Assembly: GCA_000149265.1 (NCBI GenBank)
Contig: CH002848.1
Span: 7,709-71,708, forward strand
Direction: 5' to 3'
DNA length: 64,000 nt
Source: Ciona savignyi
Taxonomy: Eukaryota; Chordata; Ascidiacea; Phlebobranchia; Cionidae
Shown here in pieces: positions 26,401 through 35,454 of this stretch (positions are counted from its first letter, which is position 1; each line of letters opens with the position of its first letter). Both the position numbers and the translations under genes were made by a program. The notes beneath the pieces were generated by a model. The model was not told where the DNA came from. It made no database searches and was given only the letters and a program-made list of their open reading frames with translations.

Positions 26401-28266
26401 TCAAGATACTTAAATAATTTTTTAAACAACACTTAAATAATATTTTATTTGGACGAATTTCAGAATAACACTATGATGATATATAAAGCTAGATGAAACA
26501 AATTTTATAAATTCCTTACTTCAACAGCCTTTTGTGTTTCATTATCAGCCAACAAAGCTTGCCCTACAACTGATATAATCACAAACGGATTGTGATTTAA
26601 ATTCATCTCCTTTAATTGGGATATTACTGGCGACAGATACGCTGTGGAAAGTAACTCTTTATGCAAAATTAAATTACCTTGTTTATGGAAATACTGTAAC
26701 CCTACAGTGGTTCATTTAAAAGTATGGCTGCAAAAATAAGGTAGGCCCAACTGCTTTTTTTAAGTGACTGGGCTAGTACAAAGTTCCATTTTTCGATATT
26801 GCTACATGGGATCTAGTTTTAAACTTTAGAAACCTCCTATTAAACTTTTCCAATGTCTATAGAATACAGAACTTTATTTGAATTTTCAAGAACCGATTTA
26901 ACTTGATTTTAAACTAATTTTCCACATAAAAATACAGATAAAGATGTCTTCCTTTCATAATCGAGGTAATACAGCTGTTATTAAACTGTGATGCTATTCT
27001 AATACCACTTACACGTAAGGCTGGAAGCCATTGAGGTCTCAACTATTTCTTTGAGAAATTTTCGATTTTTAGGATCCAAAACCATTCCATTGCAGTACAT
27101 AACAAGGGCCGAAAAAGAATTGCCCAGAAGCTTTAATGCCATGCCCCCATGAAAATAACCCTGCATAAAAATGGTGAATGTTCTTAAGACGTTTAAAACT
27201 TTATCAATGCGTTTTGTACCTACTGCAACATAAGGCTTTGGGTAAAAAAGGTTATTAACCTATACCATGAGAAAATTAATATTTGTAAATTTTAAAACTA
27301 ATTGCAAAGTTATTCGCATGTGTCCTTGGGTCATTTACTTTACAGAAATTGCTTTAAATCACAACAACCAATATTATTTCTAATATTTATATATCAGTAC
27401 TGATGTACAGTACCAGTACTACATTGTTTTTAGAGGTGTTTTAACTTATTTTAATCTTTCAATTTTTAAACAAATTTCTGCTGTTTAATAATTTGCACCA
27501 ACCGTCGGATTACCAGAGCTATTTAAGTGTGTTGTGCATGATTGAGGCATTCCTCCAATTTGGCAGAACCCATTATTCCACTCAGTTCATGTAATGCCTG
27601 CTAATTGCCTTGTCAAAGGACACATGCGATTAGCTAGCGACCAGTTTTGAATCTGCAACCATTCGGCTAAAAGGCAATCCATTTGTTTGGGAAATCTAAA
27701 GGTAGGGAAAGTGGGAAACCTCACACTAAAATAAAGATTAGATTAATTTTTTAAAGGAGTTAATTTTAAATATGGGGCTGGAGTTAAAGTAACTTCTAGG
27801 GTGAAGATTAGTGTTTAGGAAAGAGTTAAAATTAATTTCGATAGTTTTGGTGAGCAGTTTCCCTCCTTCCCGCTTTCCCTCCCTTTAGCGTTGGCCCACT
27901 TGTACCAAATTATTATTACAATATAGTAAAATATAAACAACAAGAAAGTTTATGTAAGTATGCTTCGCAGTATACCTGCAAACTTTTCACACTGTTTTTT
28001 TTGCATCAAGGACCATTCATTCAACTTACTTTGGCGTAGGTCCTGTTAAGTTTAATAGACATATTTGCATCTTGTAATGCTTTCTCATACTTCTTAAGGT
28101 GAATTTCTACCACCGAGCGATTACAATGCAGAATCGCGTTATTTGGTTGATGGTTAATTGCTTCAGTGTACAGCTGTTCTGCCGATCGGAAATCCTTTTT
28201 TGAACAAGCAGACTTTGCTCGTTCAGCAAGGTCTTGTGCCAAAGGTTTATCCCTTGTGGATTGCAT
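11411..28266 (-). CDS. TTC28: TTC28-like TPR/CHAT protein, 16 exons
   Basis: Predicted ~1809-residue cytoplasmic scaffold. Human TTC28 (TPRBK) is larger and acts in the midzone/midbody at cytokinesis. Exons in transcript order: 28266-28030, 27160-27013, 26641-26520, 26008-25905, 24730-24562, 23184-22892, 22257-22142, 21671-21556, 20469-20332, 19557-19421, 18748-17231, 16705-14917, 14443-14312, 12602-12389, 11916-11810, 11500-11411 (tentative). The first exon carries an N-terminal TPR pair and a good start context (CACCATG). Next come the family block VGTCSLKLTGSVYSTLS (exon 4), then stacked 40-residue TPRs to about residue 1080. A CHAT-like domain (about 1295-1570) contains DGDLLLVPFSLL and PLWPVPETACKLF. 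Exons 13-15 match the conserved post-CHAT region (GVDGWKELFSSAGF; ENQVILQGGKDLS). Phases agree throughout. The long disordered tail of vertebrate TTC28 is absent, and the usual CHAT catalytic residues look lost. Introns are full of SINEs. Confidence 0.9.
12664..13149. mobile_element. hAT-type MITE with 8-bp target duplication
   Basis: The 486-bp element starts CAGGGCTTCCCAAACT and ends AGTTTGGGAAGCACTG, giving about 16-bp terminal inverted repeats of hAT type. It is flanked by the exact 8-bp duplication GTTTAGGG (12656-12663 and 13150-13157). It has no transposase frame, so it is non-autonomous. It is inserted in the head of a SINE, inside the intron between TTC28-like exons 13 and 14. Confidence 0.92.
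13150..13402 (+). mobile_element. SINE copy split by the hAT MITE
   Basis: Plus-strand member of the common SINE. It reads GGTTTAGGGCGACGCC, then GTTGCAGGTTCGAAACTGG (B-box-like), GGTTGTGTCCTTGGGCAAGG and GGGCAAGGCACTTAACGG, and ends with ATGAATATCCTATCCTA. Its first ~24 bp lie on the far side of the hAT element, at about 12640-12663. It is antisense to the host gene. Confidence 0.85.
13886..13962 (+). mobile_element. tRNA-like SINE head, second family
   Basis: GCGGTTAGCTTAATTGGTAA resembles a polymerase III A box in tRNA context, and GTAGAATCGAAAC about 40 bp further resembles a B box. The acceptor stem does not pair, so this is a tRNA-derived repeat and not a tRNA gene. A possible decayed hAT end pair (about 13977-14153) follows directly but has no clear target duplication. 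Confidence 0.45.
14447..14571. repeat. Two ~62-bp tandem copies beside TTC28-like exon 13
   Basis: The motif TATGCTTTCCTGTTA followed by TAGGAAAATGT occurs at about 14450 and again at about 14513. On the minus strand this duplication lies directly upstream of the exon 13 splice acceptor (AG at 14445-14444), so AG dinucleotides and polypyrimidine context near this acceptor are duplicated. Confidence 0.7.
14535..14770 (-). mobile_element. SINE copy in TTC28-like intron 12
   Basis: Minus-strand copy of the common SINE, recognised by plus-strand GCCCACCGTCAGGTTACC, AACCCATTAATCCGCTGGG and GCCTTGCTCAAGGACACAAC, with the tRNA-like head CTTAACCACCAGACTA at the high-coordinate end. A ~50-bp sequence beginning TAGGAAAATGTATGGAAGA occurs on both sides (about 14464 and 14769). 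Confidence 0.8.
16820..16955 (+). mobile_element. Decayed SINE fragment between the two large TTC28-like exons
   Basis: AAGGTACTTAACAGACGTTG, CCCAATTAATGGGTTGAATT and a diverged AGTGCAAAAACCCTTGGTG follow the order of the common SINE, at lower identity than other copies. The flanking DNA to 17220 is AT-rich intron without features. Confidence 0.5.
19180..19300 (+). mobile_element. 3' half of a SINE
   Basis: Starts at GCACTGCAATAGCTCCAG and runs through TGACGATTGCCTGTGTGTC to GATAAACATAAATATCCTAA. The tRNA-like head is missing, as expected for a 5'-truncated retroposed copy. It lies in the intron between TTC28-like exons 10 and 11. Confidence 0.65.
19655..19805. mobile_element. MITE, GAGCAGTTTCCC family, copy 1
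   Basis: Ends read GAAGGGAGATTATTCACTAA and GTGAGCAGTTTCCCCTTTTC, which are imperfect inverted repeats. The interior has the GGGGTTGGGATTATTGTTTG type stretch. Related copies lie at 27697-27899 and 51302-51522. It is intronic. Confidence 0.6.
19941..20219 (-). mobile_element. SINE copy in TTC28-like intron 9
   Basis: Minus-strand, nearly full length. Plus-strand landmarks are GATATTGATGTTTATC, CCTCGTGCCCACGGTTGG, AACCCATTAATCCACTTGG and AGCTAGCGACCAGTTTC. It is more diverged than the 20931 or 23213 copies. Confidence 0.75.
20931..21236 (-). mobile_element. Full-length SINE copy in TTC28-like intron 8
   Basis: One of the best copies. From the low end it reads tail TAGGATAGGATACC, GATATTCATGTTTATCCCC, TCACCTCGCGCCCACCGTCG, AACCCATTAATCCGCTGGG and CCAAGGACACAACCGACTAG, then the head ACTAACCGGCCGGAC. 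Same strand as the host gene. Confidence 0.85.
22564..22778 (-). mobile_element. SINE copy in TTC28-like intron 6
   Basis: Plus-strand landmarks are ATTAGATCACCTCGCACC, CATCGGGTTACCGGAG and CAGTCAGC near the head; about 30 bp in the middle are missing. A separate tail fragment (CCCATTCACGGGGATAAACA) lies at 22447-22487 in the opposite orientation. Confidence 0.65.
23213..23508 (-). mobile_element. Full-length SINE ending 28 bp from a splice acceptor
   Basis: High-identity minus-strand copy with tail GGATAGGATATTCATG, body ATCACCTCGTGCCCACCGTC and GCCTTGCCCAAGGACACAAA, and a head near 23500. Its tail stops only about 28 nt upstream (in transcript sense) of the acceptor of TTC28-like exon 6. 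The element therefore forms almost all of the intron up to the branch-point region. Confidence 0.85.
24066..24335 (-). mobile_element. Strongly decayed SINE copy
   Basis: Order of weakly matching blocks: AATAGGATACAGG tail, CATGTTTATGTTCATCCC, TTGTTCCACTGGGTTTTGG, TAGTTTCGATCTCACAATC and ACTGAGTCAAGCTGG head. Identity is low, so this is a probable old insertion in TTC28-like intron 5. Confidence 0.45.
25035..25318 (-). mobile_element. SINE copy in TTC28-like intron 4
   Basis: Tail GGATAGGATAGGATAATTAG, then GGGTTAACACACGGGCAATC, CCTCGTGCCCACCACCGGG and AAGGACACAACCGACTAGC, ending with head CTAGACCAACCGGACGGAC. About 15 bp of the B-box region (the GGTTGCAGGT part) is deleted compared with the best copies. 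Confidence 0.82.
27485..27690 (-). mobile_element. SINE copy, 3' truncated, in TTC28-like intron 1
   Basis: Begins within CACCAACCGTCGGATTACC and runs through CAGAACCCATTATTCCACTC and TTAGCTAGCGACCAGTTTTG to GCTAAAAGGCAATCC. The tail part is missing. It is directly followed by a MITE at 27697. Confidence 0.65.
27697..27899. mobile_element. MITE, GAGCAGTTTCCC family, copy 2
   Basis: Best-preserved copy of this family. The left end (GGGAAATCTAAAGGTAGGG) and right end (CCCTCCCTTTAGCGTTGGCCC) pair over about 45 bp with mismatches. The interior contains GGGGCTGGAGTTAAAGTAAC. No coding capacity. Confidence 0.7.
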
Positions 28267-30317
28267 GGTGATTACATATGGACCTAATCATTGCAGCGAC
28301 TAGGCAATTCATATATTCAGTACTGGTAATAAAAGACTGATGTATGCTAGTGTGGAGACAAAAGTTAGTTGTTTTTGTATATGATACTATGTAGTTTTTC
28401 AATGGAATTTGTACAAAGACTGGTGAACTAGAACAGATAGATGACAATGTAAAACACATTTTCTTCGTGTATAAGTCACAAAATGCAAGTATGTAAAGCT
28501 GTATACATCCGGTACCTGTAAATACTACAGGACCGCTTGGAGCGCATGGAGCGCTTAAATCGCTTGGATCCCTTACTGTACTTCGTAATTACAAAAGCCA
28601 TGATAATAATGTTAGGGTTGGGGTTAAAGTTAGTTTTGGGGGTGAGATTAGTGTCTGGGACAGGGTTAGAATTACTTTCCATAGCAATCTAAGTGATCCA
28701 AGCGCTCCAAGCGGTCCTGTAGTATTTAGAGGCACCCGTATGGCCGTATACATCGAACTCTGAGTACTATCTGTGACATATATAATACGACGCAGTGAAC
28801 TGATATCGTCATAATCTGGGCAATACTTAACCCAATACCATATTCAATTCCAGAAAAGAACCTGAAAAGAAAAAAATCAAAACATTTGAATTTTAAAATA
28901 TATCCTATTAGCACTTTAACCAGAGTAGCGGAGATGGTTGTCGAAATATGAAACGTATATTTCAATTTATTTATCTTTTATTTAATATATTATGCAGTCT
29001 CATATTAAATATGAAAATATAAAAATTTTACTAATCTACCAACAACTAAACAACGGTTAAATAATACCGAAAACGTCATAATAAATCATACCACCGCAAC
29101 AAGGGTTAAAATTAAAACTGGTATTTACCTTGATGAACCGGTAATTCCCTAACGAGAGAAGCATAAACTGTGTATCCATAGAAACATAGAAGTTTATGTT
29201 GTAAAGCGTTGTCCATCTTGTGTCGAGAGGAGTTGAAAAAACTCATCCGCGAGAATCCCGGATTTTACAGGCGGGATTATTAAAAGCACAAGACTTGTGT
29301 ACCAGTAGGTGGTAAGCAAGAGCTTAATTTCGGCCACCACTCAGAACATGCTGCCTACGACCTATGCAACGTTTGACATTTAATTGAAGGATAAGGTAAT
29401 TTGATGCGGAAGTAAAAAACGTTCGCCTATATATCGAATTTACTGACTCAGTCTGACTCCAAACTCGAGTCCACGCTAGTTTGAACGTTGTTTTAATTAT
29501 TGTCAAAACGTTGTCAATGAAACACACGAATAATTCAATGCACTTTACTCGTGAACGCTTTCCTATGAATTGAGTTACAGGGCGACGAGGAAATATTTTT
29601 AGCTAAAGTTCAGTCCCACTTGACAACCAATTTCTTGTCCAAACCAGAGCTGTGGCTTTCTACTTTGTTCTTTCTGTGTCTTCAACCGTTGGAAAATCCC
29701 AAAGATAAAACGGGACTTTGGGAATTCCAGCCCACGTCCGAAGACTGTAAGCTTCGCTCGCAGAAACCAACTATTAGGCCATAAGCCAAACCTATAAAAA
29801 GCGCTAAAAATAGATTGATTCCAACATCTCTGGCACTACATGTTTTATACATTTTTAAATTCGTATTGACTTACTTATTATTTTACTAAAAGTTCTCCAC
29901 AAAATATCCTGCAGTTTTTCCGCTAGGTGGGGTTTTCTGCACGGTAGTACAACGGATATCTAGGCCAAGTGGAAGTAAAAAAAAACGTTTATTTAGTTTG
30001 TGACCCACAGTTCACAAGCGTATAATTTTTGCTACACTACACGTTATATACTTCCTAATTTTATATTATTCATGCAACAGTTGCTTTAAGGGCAGTTACA
30101 GCGTATACAGCCTATATTGTCCGCTAGGTGACGTTGTATACATACATAAACACCATGTTTTTGATGGTTTCTGCAGTTATCGTACAAATGGATCCTTACT
30201 TGCATATGCCTTAAATATAGTTTTTTCATGACTATAAAATCACATGTGAAATACCCCAACGCTTTGTATTTATATCGTTTGGTTTAAACGCATGTAACAT
30301 AAAGAATGCGGTGCTGT
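28267..30317. other. Upstream of the TTC28-like gene, no gene recognised
   Basis: About 2 kb that should include the TTC28-like promoter and 5' UTR. A foldback MITE sits at 28511-28735, only ~245 bp from the start codon. Short open frames on both strands look random. No TATA box or initiator can be defended. Confidence 0.5.
28511..28735. mobile_element. 225-bp foldback MITE
   Basis: Left arm GGTACCTGTAAATACTACAG continuing GACCGCTTGGAGCG is the reverse complement, with two or three mismatches, of the right arm ending GTATTTAGAGGCACC. The arms are about 34 bp or more. Arms and interior resemble the 81-bp element at 663-743, and the interior also resembles the GAGCAGTTTCCC MITEs (GGGTTGGGGTTAAAGTTAG). 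Confidence 0.8.
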
Positions 30318-31750
30318 CTACTCGTCCTCGGAATCGTGGTCTGTTTTGTATTGAAAGTCTGGCTTGCTGGTATTAACGCAGTTCAAGCATTCACAAAAGT
30401 CGGTGCATGAGGATTTGCAAGAGCATCTCTGCGTCGAGCAATAACCCACCTTACACTTACATTTCACGGTAAGTAATATGTCGGATGTGACAGGGTGTTG
30501 TGTCATCCAAAGAATACCAAGTTCTCCATTTTGAATTTCCCATCCATGCCCACTTGGTTAGGGTGCATTAATAAATGGTTCCAGAGCTCTTCTGTAAATA
30601 GCAGCCTGATGATTTGCCCGCATTAAGTGTAGACCCAATGCGTTACTGGTTGGTGGCATCCGTTGACCACTGGATTTAGCAGGGCAGAATGACTTATATC
30701 GAGCGTAATTAACACCAGTGGCTAGTGTGTATCCATACACAAAAATTTTCAACACGGTATTCAAGCTTTCGTCTAATTTGAAATTTAGACCTAACTGTAC
30801 AAATGCCTTGATGTATTCATCTCGGCCAATAGCTATACCATAGGCTTTCTTTTTGGCCTTTCCATAAAAGGCGCTAGTGGAGTCGCATCCCGTAAGTGCG
30901 TGGAGGCCTACACATGCCTCGGACACGGTAGATGATAAAGCCACGGTAAGTTTTGTAATGTCTAATATTCGCAGCGAATTTTTGGCTCCGGTGAGCAAAT
31001 AGATCCTGGCGTCAATCTTTGCAGCAAGAGACACGCAGATATTGGCCACATCGGTGTCTGGTAATTTAATAATAACTGAATTATACGTGTGGGAGGCATA
31101 GGCGGCATGAAGTAATATCCGCGTGTCAGCTTCGTGGTCGCAAAACAACTCCTGAACATCAGATATACTCTCTGTGCTATAGAGCTAGCTACATATGCAA
31201 GATCCAGGGGTTGCGATAGCTTAAGGATATTGCTAGAAGTTGAAATTGCGTCGAAATTAAAGTTGACACGGGGACCCTGTCTTTTAGATGAATGGTATTG
31301 TTCTGTTGTCGAATGGGTAGGTGGTAATGATCTACGCGATTTTGGTAAAGTTATTCGAACGCTTGTGTGGTTAGGTTGTGTATTGGTAATTTTGCTTTGA
31401 ATCATTAGGCCTATACCATTTGTAAAGTGTGTACTACCAGCTTCAGTGATAGTTTCTTCACTAAATTCAATATTGTCCCAAACTAGTATCGTGGGCGTTT
31501 CTTTGTCGAACCCCCTTGGAAGTTCGTCCATTTTAAGCGATTGGAGCTGTGCAAGACTAGTTTCCCAACGTTGTGTATTATCATACGAGGCAGAATGGCC
31601 AAACTTGTTAAGCAGATTTACCAACTGTGAGGAGCCAGTTAGATGACGAACGGCAAGACCAAGGCTTAAGCTCTTTGGCGTTTGTTTTCTACCTTTCGAT
31701 GCTAAATAGACAATATCCTGACATATAGATAGTACCTTACGGTTACATCT
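30318..31750 (-). pseudogene. Broken FEN/XPG-like plus CXC protein of a repetitive family
   Basis: Three minus-strand open blocks make up one protein. 31750-~31190 encodes ICQDIVYLASKGRKQTPK and LTGSSQLVNLLNKFGHS. 31148-30561 encodes DHEADTRILLHA, LPDTDV and LTGCDSTSAFYGKAKKKA. 30557-30318 encodes GHGWEIQNGELGILWMTQHP and a cysteine cluster (CKCKVGYC, CSCKSSCTDFCECLNC). Such proteins are multicopy and uncharacterised in many animal genomes, and I associate them with mobile elements. The EAD, DTD and GCD motifs fall in the order expected of a FEN1/XPG-type nuclease, and the cysteine block resembles tesmin/TSO1 CXC. Blocks 1 and 2 are in different frames (shift near 31170-31200). Blocks 2 and 3 share a frame but are split by a TAA at 30560-30558. 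A small intron at the shift cannot be excluded. The nuclease assignment is inference. Confidence 0.7.
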
Positions 31751-32340
31751 TTATTGTATTCAACCTCGGATGTTAATACATTTTAATGTTTCCATAACTG
31801 ATGTATAGAAACCTGTCATAATAAAATATTAGGTATTTGACTTAATATAAAAAGGCATTTGCTTTAACCAATTATAAGCCTAAATTAGGTTATTATTATC
31901 TGATATCGGAACCAAGTAGCCTAAGCCTACGTGATTTGTCCTATTTTTTATTGCCCTATTTTTATTTATATAAAAGTGATCGGCTCTTTCGGTTCAGACC
32001 TTAAGGTAGCAACGATTTGCCGCTTCCTTTAGTTTTGTAATTAAATATAAAAGAAAAATAAAATAAATTAAAACAAGAAAACTTTCGTATATAATTAAGC
32101 TTCTGTATCAACCAGTTGACGACCGTCAGAATGAACGATTGTGATTGGCTGCGCAGTGTTGACTACATTTTAATATTTCAATGGGGACCATAATTAATAG
32201 TATTTTTAAAAGTAAAAGTAATAAAATACTGCAGGAATTTAATGTAGGCCTATGCATGCTTTTATGGTGCAGTGATTACTTTTATTAACTCTTTAGTTGG
32301 TGCATTTCAGAGTGTTTCAGTAAAATCTTTTTGTAGAGCA
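31751..32340. other. Intergenic, 5' flank of the first paralogue
   Basis: AT-rich, no gene. The last ~100 bp (GTAGGCCTATGCATGC onward) is nearly identical to the flank of the second paralogue (from 40403). It contains TTTCAG sequences that could serve as splice or trans-splice acceptors before the ATG at 32341. Confidence 0.6.
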
Positions 32341-32877
32341 ATGGGGAAGTGTTTCTCCAGTTTATGTGGTTCCTGTTCTGATGACACTGGTAGTGAGCAT
32401 AGCTGCAGCGATGACGAAATCCCAATGTGGGATATGTGGGGTCCACCTACGGAGCTGGAAATATTGCAAGTGCAAATGGCCGGTTATAAAGTTTGGCCAA
32501 AATACCCGAAGCCTGGCAACTCCGCATTTGTTCAACTGCTTACCGAAATACGGAGTTGGAAAACATGGAAGTCAACAATAGATGATTATAACATATTTTC
32601 AATGAACTGGGACACAACTGGCGACCCGTTGTACCTTGGTGTCAAGCCGGAAAAAAAAGATATGAAAATCAAAGTTCGTAAAGCTGAGGAGCCGAGCTCC
32701 AATTCCCCTTCATTAAATGACCCGCGTGTATTTCAATATCAATTGGATATACTAACACATAAACATGTTCTTTACCACACATATAGCAAACAATACGTTG
32801 GGCTTGACGAGAGAAATAAACTGATTCTAGTTGCAGAAAAAAAGAAGGCGACAAAGTTCGTAATACAAACTAGATAG
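32341..32877 (+). CDS. Unrecognised N-acylated, possible beta-trefoil protein, copy 1
   Basis: Intronless 178-residue protein of no family I can name. The start at 32341 was chosen because it gives MGKCFSSLCGSC, a Met-Gly N-terminus with Ser6 and nearby cysteines, as in N-myristoylated and palmitoylated proteins. It is also the start implied by copy 3. An acidic linker (SCSDDEIPM) follows, then the family core PTELEILQVQMAGYKVWPK, then a beta-rich part with LYLGVKP, DPRVFQYQLD and QYVGLDERNKLILVAEKK. The last stretch resembles one lobe of an FGF/IL-1-type beta-trefoil (inference). It ends FVIQTR, just where copy 2 continues into a repeat tail. No signal peptide or membrane segment, so it is probably cytosolic and membrane-tethered. 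The frame is intact despite surrounding repeats. It also reads open 23 codons upstream without an ATG. Confidence 0.8.
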   Translation: MGKCFSSLCGSCSDDTGSEHSCSDDEIPMWDMWGPPTELEILQVQMAGYKVWPKYPKPGNSAFVQLLTEIRSWKTWKSTIDDYNIFSMNWDTTGDPLYLGVKPEKKDMKIKVRKAEEPSSNSPSLNDPRVFQYQLDILTHKHVLYHTYSKQYVGLDERNKLILVAEKKKATKFVIQTR

Positions 32878-33110
32878 TGTCAACCACGTGTTTAACCACC
32901 ACTATTTGTAAAACACATGTCGTATGCCATATATTCATGCTACAGTGTCCCTAACCACAATTTGTATTTTATACACTGAATATGTAGTTTTTGTTTCTGC
33001 AAGCATAAACGCAACACCGTTTTGGTTTTTAACGTCCCAGGGGAATTCCCCTGGTTTTATCTCCCAAAATTTTGGTTTCTCTGATGAGCAGAAACCAAAA
33101 TTTTTAAATG
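32878..33110. other. 3' flank of copy 1 with an 18-bp palindrome
   Basis: Contains the perfect palindrome CCAGGGGAATTCCCCTGG at 33037-33054, which includes a kappaB-like GGGGAATTCCCC. It is followed by TTTTATCTCCCAAAATTTTG. Almost the same block recurs in the same orientation at about 39399-39440. Confidence 0.6.
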
Positions 33111-35454
33111 TGTGCAACCGATAAACATTAAAACAACTCGACATAAATATTGATTTTAGTTTAGATTAACAGTAAATAAAAGTGTAAGGTATATATTAAT
33201 AAACAAAATGTCGTAAAACTAACATAAAAACGAAACTTTTCGTTATCGCTTCTAGAAACAAAATTTTCTTTTCTGGAAACGAAATTTTCGTTTCTTGGAT
33301 AAAATTTTCGTTTCTAGAAACAAAAATTGTGTTTCTTAAATAAATTTTGGGTTATCGTTTTCCCAAATTCAATGATTGTATGATTCGTTAAATTGACGCA
33401 ATACCACAACAATTTCGAGTGAAGGAGATCGTGTGTGCAGTTAATAAATGTAGAAAGAGTGATTTAAATGTGTGCAACCAATAAACATTAAAACAATTCG
33501 ACATAAATAATTATTTTGGTTTAGATTAACATTGGATAAAAGTGTCAGGTATATATTAATAAACAAAATTTCTTAAAACAAACATAAAATCCGAAACTTT
33601 TCGTTATCATTTTTATAATCGAAAAATTTTGTTTCTGGAAACAAAATTTTCGTTTCTTGACTTAAAATTTTCGTTTCTAGAAACAAAAATTATATTTTTA
33701 ATGAATTTTTACCAAATCTTATGATTTCCAAATTCTAGTTAAAAAGATTGCGTGTGCAGTTAATAAATGTAGTTGGACCGTTTATACTAAGATAATGTAA
33801 TTGTTTTATAATTATATAAATAAAAATAAAGGTATAAACCCAAAACAAAATAAAACACTGTTTAATACTTTTCTCGGGCGGTATTAAAAAACAAACGGGA
33901 TTAAAGAGTGATTTAAATCTGTACAACCGATAAACATTTAAACTAGCCATAAATAATGATTTTAATTTAGATTAACATTAGAGAGAAGTGTCAGGCATAT
34001 ATTAAAAACCAAACGTCGTAAAACTAACATAAAAACGAAATTTTTCGTTATCGCTTCTTTAAACAAAATTTTCGTTTCTGGAAACACAATTTTCGTTTCT
34101 GGAAACGAAATTTTCGTTTCTCGGTTAAATTTTTCGTTTCTAGAAACAAAAATTGTGTTTCTTAAATGAACTTAGGGTTATCGTTTTACCAAATTATATG
34201 ATTATATGATTCGTTAAGCTGTCACATCAATTTTGAATTAAAGAGATTGCGTGTTCGGTTAATAAATGTAGTTGGTCCTTTTATACTAAGATAATGTATT
34301 TGTTCTATATTTGTATAAATAAAATAAGGGTATAAACCCACAACATTAAAAATAACACACTGTTTAGTCCTTTAACAGGCGGTATTAGAAACAAACGGGA
34401 TTAAAGATTCATTTAAATGTGTGCAACCGATAAACATTAAAACAAATAGCCATAAATATGATTTTTATTTAGATTAAATTTAAAGAAATGTGTCAGGTTT
34501 ATATTAATAATTAAAATGTCGTAAAACTAACATAAAAACGATACTTTTCTTTATAGCTTCTAGAAACAAAATTTTCGTTTCTGGAAACACAATTTTCGTT
34601 TCTCAGCTAACATTTTTGTTTCTGGAAACAAAATTTTCGTTTCTAGAAACAAAAATTGTGTTTCTTAAGTGAATTTTGGGTTATCACTTTCCCAAGTTTT
34701 ATGATTATATGAGTAATTTAGCTGACGCAATACCACAACAATTTTGGTTGAAAGATATTGTGTGTGCAGTTAATAAATGTAGTTGAACCTTTTATACTAA
34801 GATAATGTATTTGATCCATTTATTTAAAAAATATTAAATAGCGTTTTATTTTTATGAATTTAGTTAGGACGGGCATAGATCCAATTACGTATTAAGCAGC
34901 GGTGATCTGATTAATTATTTCGAAGAACTAATTCTTGTAAACAACAATAAATCAGGGATCTTTTAAATGTGGAAATTTTAGTTGCGCGACATGCGTGTGG
35001 TGTGCACACCGAAGTTTAGAAACAAGGTTTACTTTTCGGCTTGAATTGTTAGAGACCTTACGATTTATATTAAAGAAATATTAGTTTATTCTCCGTTATT
35101 ATTATCGTGAGCTGACCGCGTTCGCCCGAGTCATCAAAAAGATAAGCGCGTCTCCTATAGATTTTCCAACTCTCACATACCACAAGTCCACAACAATTTC
35201 GAGTCAAAGATATTGCGCGTGCAGTTAATAAATGTGGTTGGGCATTTTTATACTAAGATAATGTATTTTTTCTATTTATTTAAATAAATACTAAATGTAT
35301 TAAATCTACAATATTGTATAACACACTAATTAGAACTTTTCACGGGCGGAAATAGAAAAAAATGTGATTAAAGAGTGATATAAATGTGTGCAACCAATAA
35401 ACATTAAAACAACTGGTCATAAAAATGATTTTAGCTTAGATTGACATTAAATTT
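33111..35454 (+). repeat. Irregular tandem array of palindrome-rich units
   Basis: Units start with TGTGCAACCGATAAACATT at about 33111, 33471, 33921, 34421 and 35386. Each continues through GATTTTAGTTTAGATTAAC and AAACTAACATAAAAACGAAA. Units 1-4 then carry a run of GAAACAAAATTTTCGTTTC-type near-palindromes about 20-25 bp apart, then GTGTGCAGTTAATAAATGTAG. The spacing varies (360-965 bp). The last unit is cut off where the satellite begins. No coding potential. Confidence 0.85.

Noticed and set aside
31134..31646. Plus-strand open frames of 66-88 codons
   Set aside because: Reverse-strand shadows of the broken FEN/CXC-like gene.
32272..32340. Extended N-terminus for copy 1 (and the equivalent 40431-40499 for copy 2)
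   Set aside because: The frame is open but has no ATG; the segment looks like 5' UTR with splice-acceptor-like TTTCAG, and copy 3 supports the Met-Gly start.
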